Source of the DNA: an uncultured Acetobacteraceae bacterium
GTDB taxonomy: Bacteria > Pseudomonadota > Alphaproteobacteria > Acetobacterales > Acetobacteraceae
Assembly: GCA_937874445.1 (NCBI GenBank)
Contig: CALNAL010000099.1
Location: forward strand, 1-6,938
Length of the DNA: 6,938 nt
Direction of reading: 5' to 3'
Shown here: positions 5,841 to 6,938 of the stretch, one piece after another
Layout: each line of letters starts with the position of its first letter
Numbering within the stretch: the first letter of the stretch is position 1
The notes under the pieces: generated by a model
Told to the model about the DNA's origin: nothing
The model's database searches: none
The model's input: the letters and a program-made list of their open reading frames with translations, nothing else
Position numbers and translations under genes: made by a program

Positions 5841-5851
5841 ACTTTCTTTCC

Positions 5852-6910
5852 ATGACAGTGTCCCGCCCGAACCCGGAGGCCGCGCCGGCCGCCAGCCCAG
5901 CCCCCCTGGGGGGCGCCGAGGGAGCCGTCCCGACCGGAAACTCCGACCTGGAGGTCGCCCGCCACGTGCTGACCACCGAGGCGGCCGGACTGCGCACCCT
6001 CGCGGCGGCGCTGGATGCCTCCCTCCCACGTGCGGTGGCCCTGCTGGCGCAGGCCCGGGGGCGGGTGGTGGTGTCGGGCATGGGCAAGTCGGGCCATGTC
6101 GGGCGCAAGATCGCCGCCACCATGGCCTCCACCGGCACGCCGGCGCTGTTCGTCCACCCGGCCGAGGCCTCGCACGGCGACCTCGGCATGATCGTCGCGG
6201 GCGACGTGGTGCTGGCGATCTCCAATTCCGGCGAGACCGCCGAGCTGGCCGACCTGGTGGCGCACACCCGCCGCTTCGGGCTGCCGCTGGTGGCGATCGT
6301 GGGGCGGGCCGGCAGCACGCTGGCCCGCGCCGCCGACGTGGCGCTGCTGCTGCCCGCGGAGGCGCACGAGGCCTGCCCGCTGGGCCTGGCGCCGACCACC
6401 TCGACCACGCTCCAGCTGGCCCTGGGCGATGCGCTGGCGGTGGCGCTGCTCACCCGGCGCGGCTTCTCGGCGGCGGATTTCCACAATTTCCATCCCGGCG
6501 GACGGCTCGGCGCGCGGCTCAAGCGGGTCGAGGAGCTGATGCACTCCGGGGCGGAAATACCGCTCGCCACCCCCGATCTGCCGATGGCCACCGCCCTGGT
6601 GCGCATGACCGAGAAGAGCTTCGGCTGCCTCGGCGTGACGGATGGCGAGGGCAGGCTGATCGGCATCGTCACCGACGGCGACCTGCGCCGCGCCATGGCC
6701 CCCAACCTGCTCGCCCGCCCGGTGGGCGAGGTGATGACCCGCGGGCCGATGACCATCGGTCCGCAGGCCCTGGCTGGCGAGGCGCTGCACCGGATGAACG
6801 GAGGCAACGGCGGCACGCGCAGGGTCACGGTTCTGTTCGTGGTGGATGCGGAAAACCGCCCCGTCGGCGTGCTGCACGTGCACGACCTGCTGCGGGCCGG
6901 GCTGGCATGA
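5852..6910 (+). CDS. kdsD: Arabinose-5-phosphate isomerase, KpsF/GutQ family (SIS plus two CBS domains)
   Basis: This 352-residue cytoplasmic enzyme should interconvert D-ribulose-5-phosphate and D-arabinose-5-phosphate, the first committed step toward KDO for LPS. The SIS sugar-isomerase domain spans about 35-225, with GMGKSG at 76-81, HPAEASHGDLG at 102-112, ISNSGE at 123-128 and a TTSTT turn near 182-186. Residues aligned with the E. coli KdsD catalytic set are all present: K79, H108, E131, E173 and H214. Two CBS motifs follow, at about 228-285 (with GIVTDGDLRR) and 293-352 (ending GVLHVHDLLRAG). The protein is slightly longer than E. coli KdsD (328) because of about 30 Ala/Pro-rich N-terminal residues that look poorly conserved. 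The ATG at 5852 is chosen from AGAAGGTGG upstream and from a possible promoter overlapping the alternative ATG at 5777; GTG at 5858 is another option. The stop overlaps the next gene as ATGA, so kdsD probably heads an LPS operon. KpsF and GutQ paralogues share the fold, but context favours KdsD. Confidence 0.94.
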   Translation: MTVSRPNPEAAPAASPAPLGGAEGAVPTGNSDLEVARHVLTTEAAGLRTLAAALDASLPRAVALLAQARGRVVVSGMGKSGHVGRKIAATMASTGTPALFVHPAEASHGDLGMIVAGDVVLAISNSGETAELADLVAHTRRFGLPLVAIVGRAGSTLARAADVALLLPAEAHEACPLGLAPTTSTTLQLALGDALAVALLTRRGFSAADFHNFHPGGRLGARLKRVEELMHSGAEIPLATPDLPMATALVRMTEKSFGCLGVTDGEGRLIGIVTDGDLRRAMAPNLLARPVGEVMTRGPMTIGPQALAGEALHRMNGGNGGTRRVTVLFVVDAENRPVGVLHVHDLLRAGLA

Positions 6911-6938
6911 TCGTGGCGGCCGCGCCCCTGCCCCACGC
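6907..6938 (+). CDS. Start of a downstream gene coupled to kdsD (partial, unidentified)
   Basis: ATG at 6907 overlaps the kdsD stop as ATGA and opens a frame reading MIVAAAPLPH to the end of the window. Ten residues are too few to identify a family. In many alphaproteobacteria kdsD is followed by lptC, lptA and lptB of the LPS-export machinery, so LptC is the best guess, made from context only. No strong ribosome site precedes it, which fits translational coupling to kdsD. Confidence 0.45.
   Translation, partial: MIVAAAPLPH

Noticed and set aside
5777..5851. ATG at 5777 as the kdsD start
   Set aside because: It would overlap the possible -10 element, has no Shine-Dalgarno sequence and adds 25 unconserved residues. 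ATG 5852 has AGAAGGTGG upstream.
5774..6936. Two long minus-strand frames opposite kdsD
   Set aside because: Both are antisense to a KdsD with all catalytic residues present, with low-complexity Arg/Ser/Ala or His/Gly/Gln content.
1..6938. CRISPR array, tRNA, rRNA or insertion sequence
   Set aside because: I found no regularly spaced repeat-spacer pattern, no tRNA-like cloverleaf with CCA end or T-loop, no rRNA-like stretch and no transposase.

Overview
The window reads as chromosomal DNA from a high-G+C Gram-negative bacterium, most likely an alphaproteobacterium of the Rhodospirillales/Acetobacteraceae type. This rests on third codon positions that are almost all G or C, a KDO/LPS gene (kdsD), a short HRDC-less RNase D directly upstream of kdsD, and a tripartite copper/silver efflux operon of the form common in that group. 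The taxonomic call is inference from gene style, not a database result. Every gene I accept is on the + strand.

Region 1 (1-4587) is a heavy-metal efflux operon. It starts with the last 25 codons of a TolC/CusC-like outer-membrane channel, followed by a complete CusB-type periplasmic adaptor (77-1441) and a complete CusA-type RND pump (1438-4587). Both junctions are 4-base ATGA overlaps, so the three genes are probably co-transcribed and translationally coupled. CusA keeps the three-methionine periplasmic site and most of the methionine relay seen in E. coli CusA, pointing to Cu(I)/Ag(I) rather than Co/Zn/Cd. The adaptor carries two tandem heavy-metal-binding repeats, of which only the second keeps the metal-binding methionines. 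The operon ends in a 14-bp tandem repeat that encodes the last ten residues of CusA and the stop codon.

Region 2 (4588-4897) has no convincing gene. It is very G+C-rich and full of inverted repeats. It may hold the end of the cus transcript and a structured leader for the next gene.

Region 3 (4898-5560) is a compact ribonuclease D with all four DEDD residues plus the Exo III tyrosine. The last base of its stop codon begins a pair of strong hairpins (5560-5661), much more A+T-rich than the surroundings. They look like an intergenic repeat or 3'-end RNA element and are followed by a G-quadruplex-like G-run.

Region 4 (about 5752-6938) has a possible promoter and a hairpin-bearing leader. It continues with a complete KpsF/GutQ-family arabinose-5-phosphate isomerase (KdsD, SIS domain plus two CBS domains). 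The first 32 bases of another gene overlap its stop by ATGA. In related genomes the gene after kdsD is often lptC of the LPS-export cluster, but the 10 residues visible here cannot prove it.

The gene content is mostly well-known families. I see no clearly new multi-gene system. The observations most worth following are the double-hairpin element after rnd, the paired loss of one methionine relay step in CusA, the decayed metal-binding repeat in CusB and the repeat-built CusA C-terminus.
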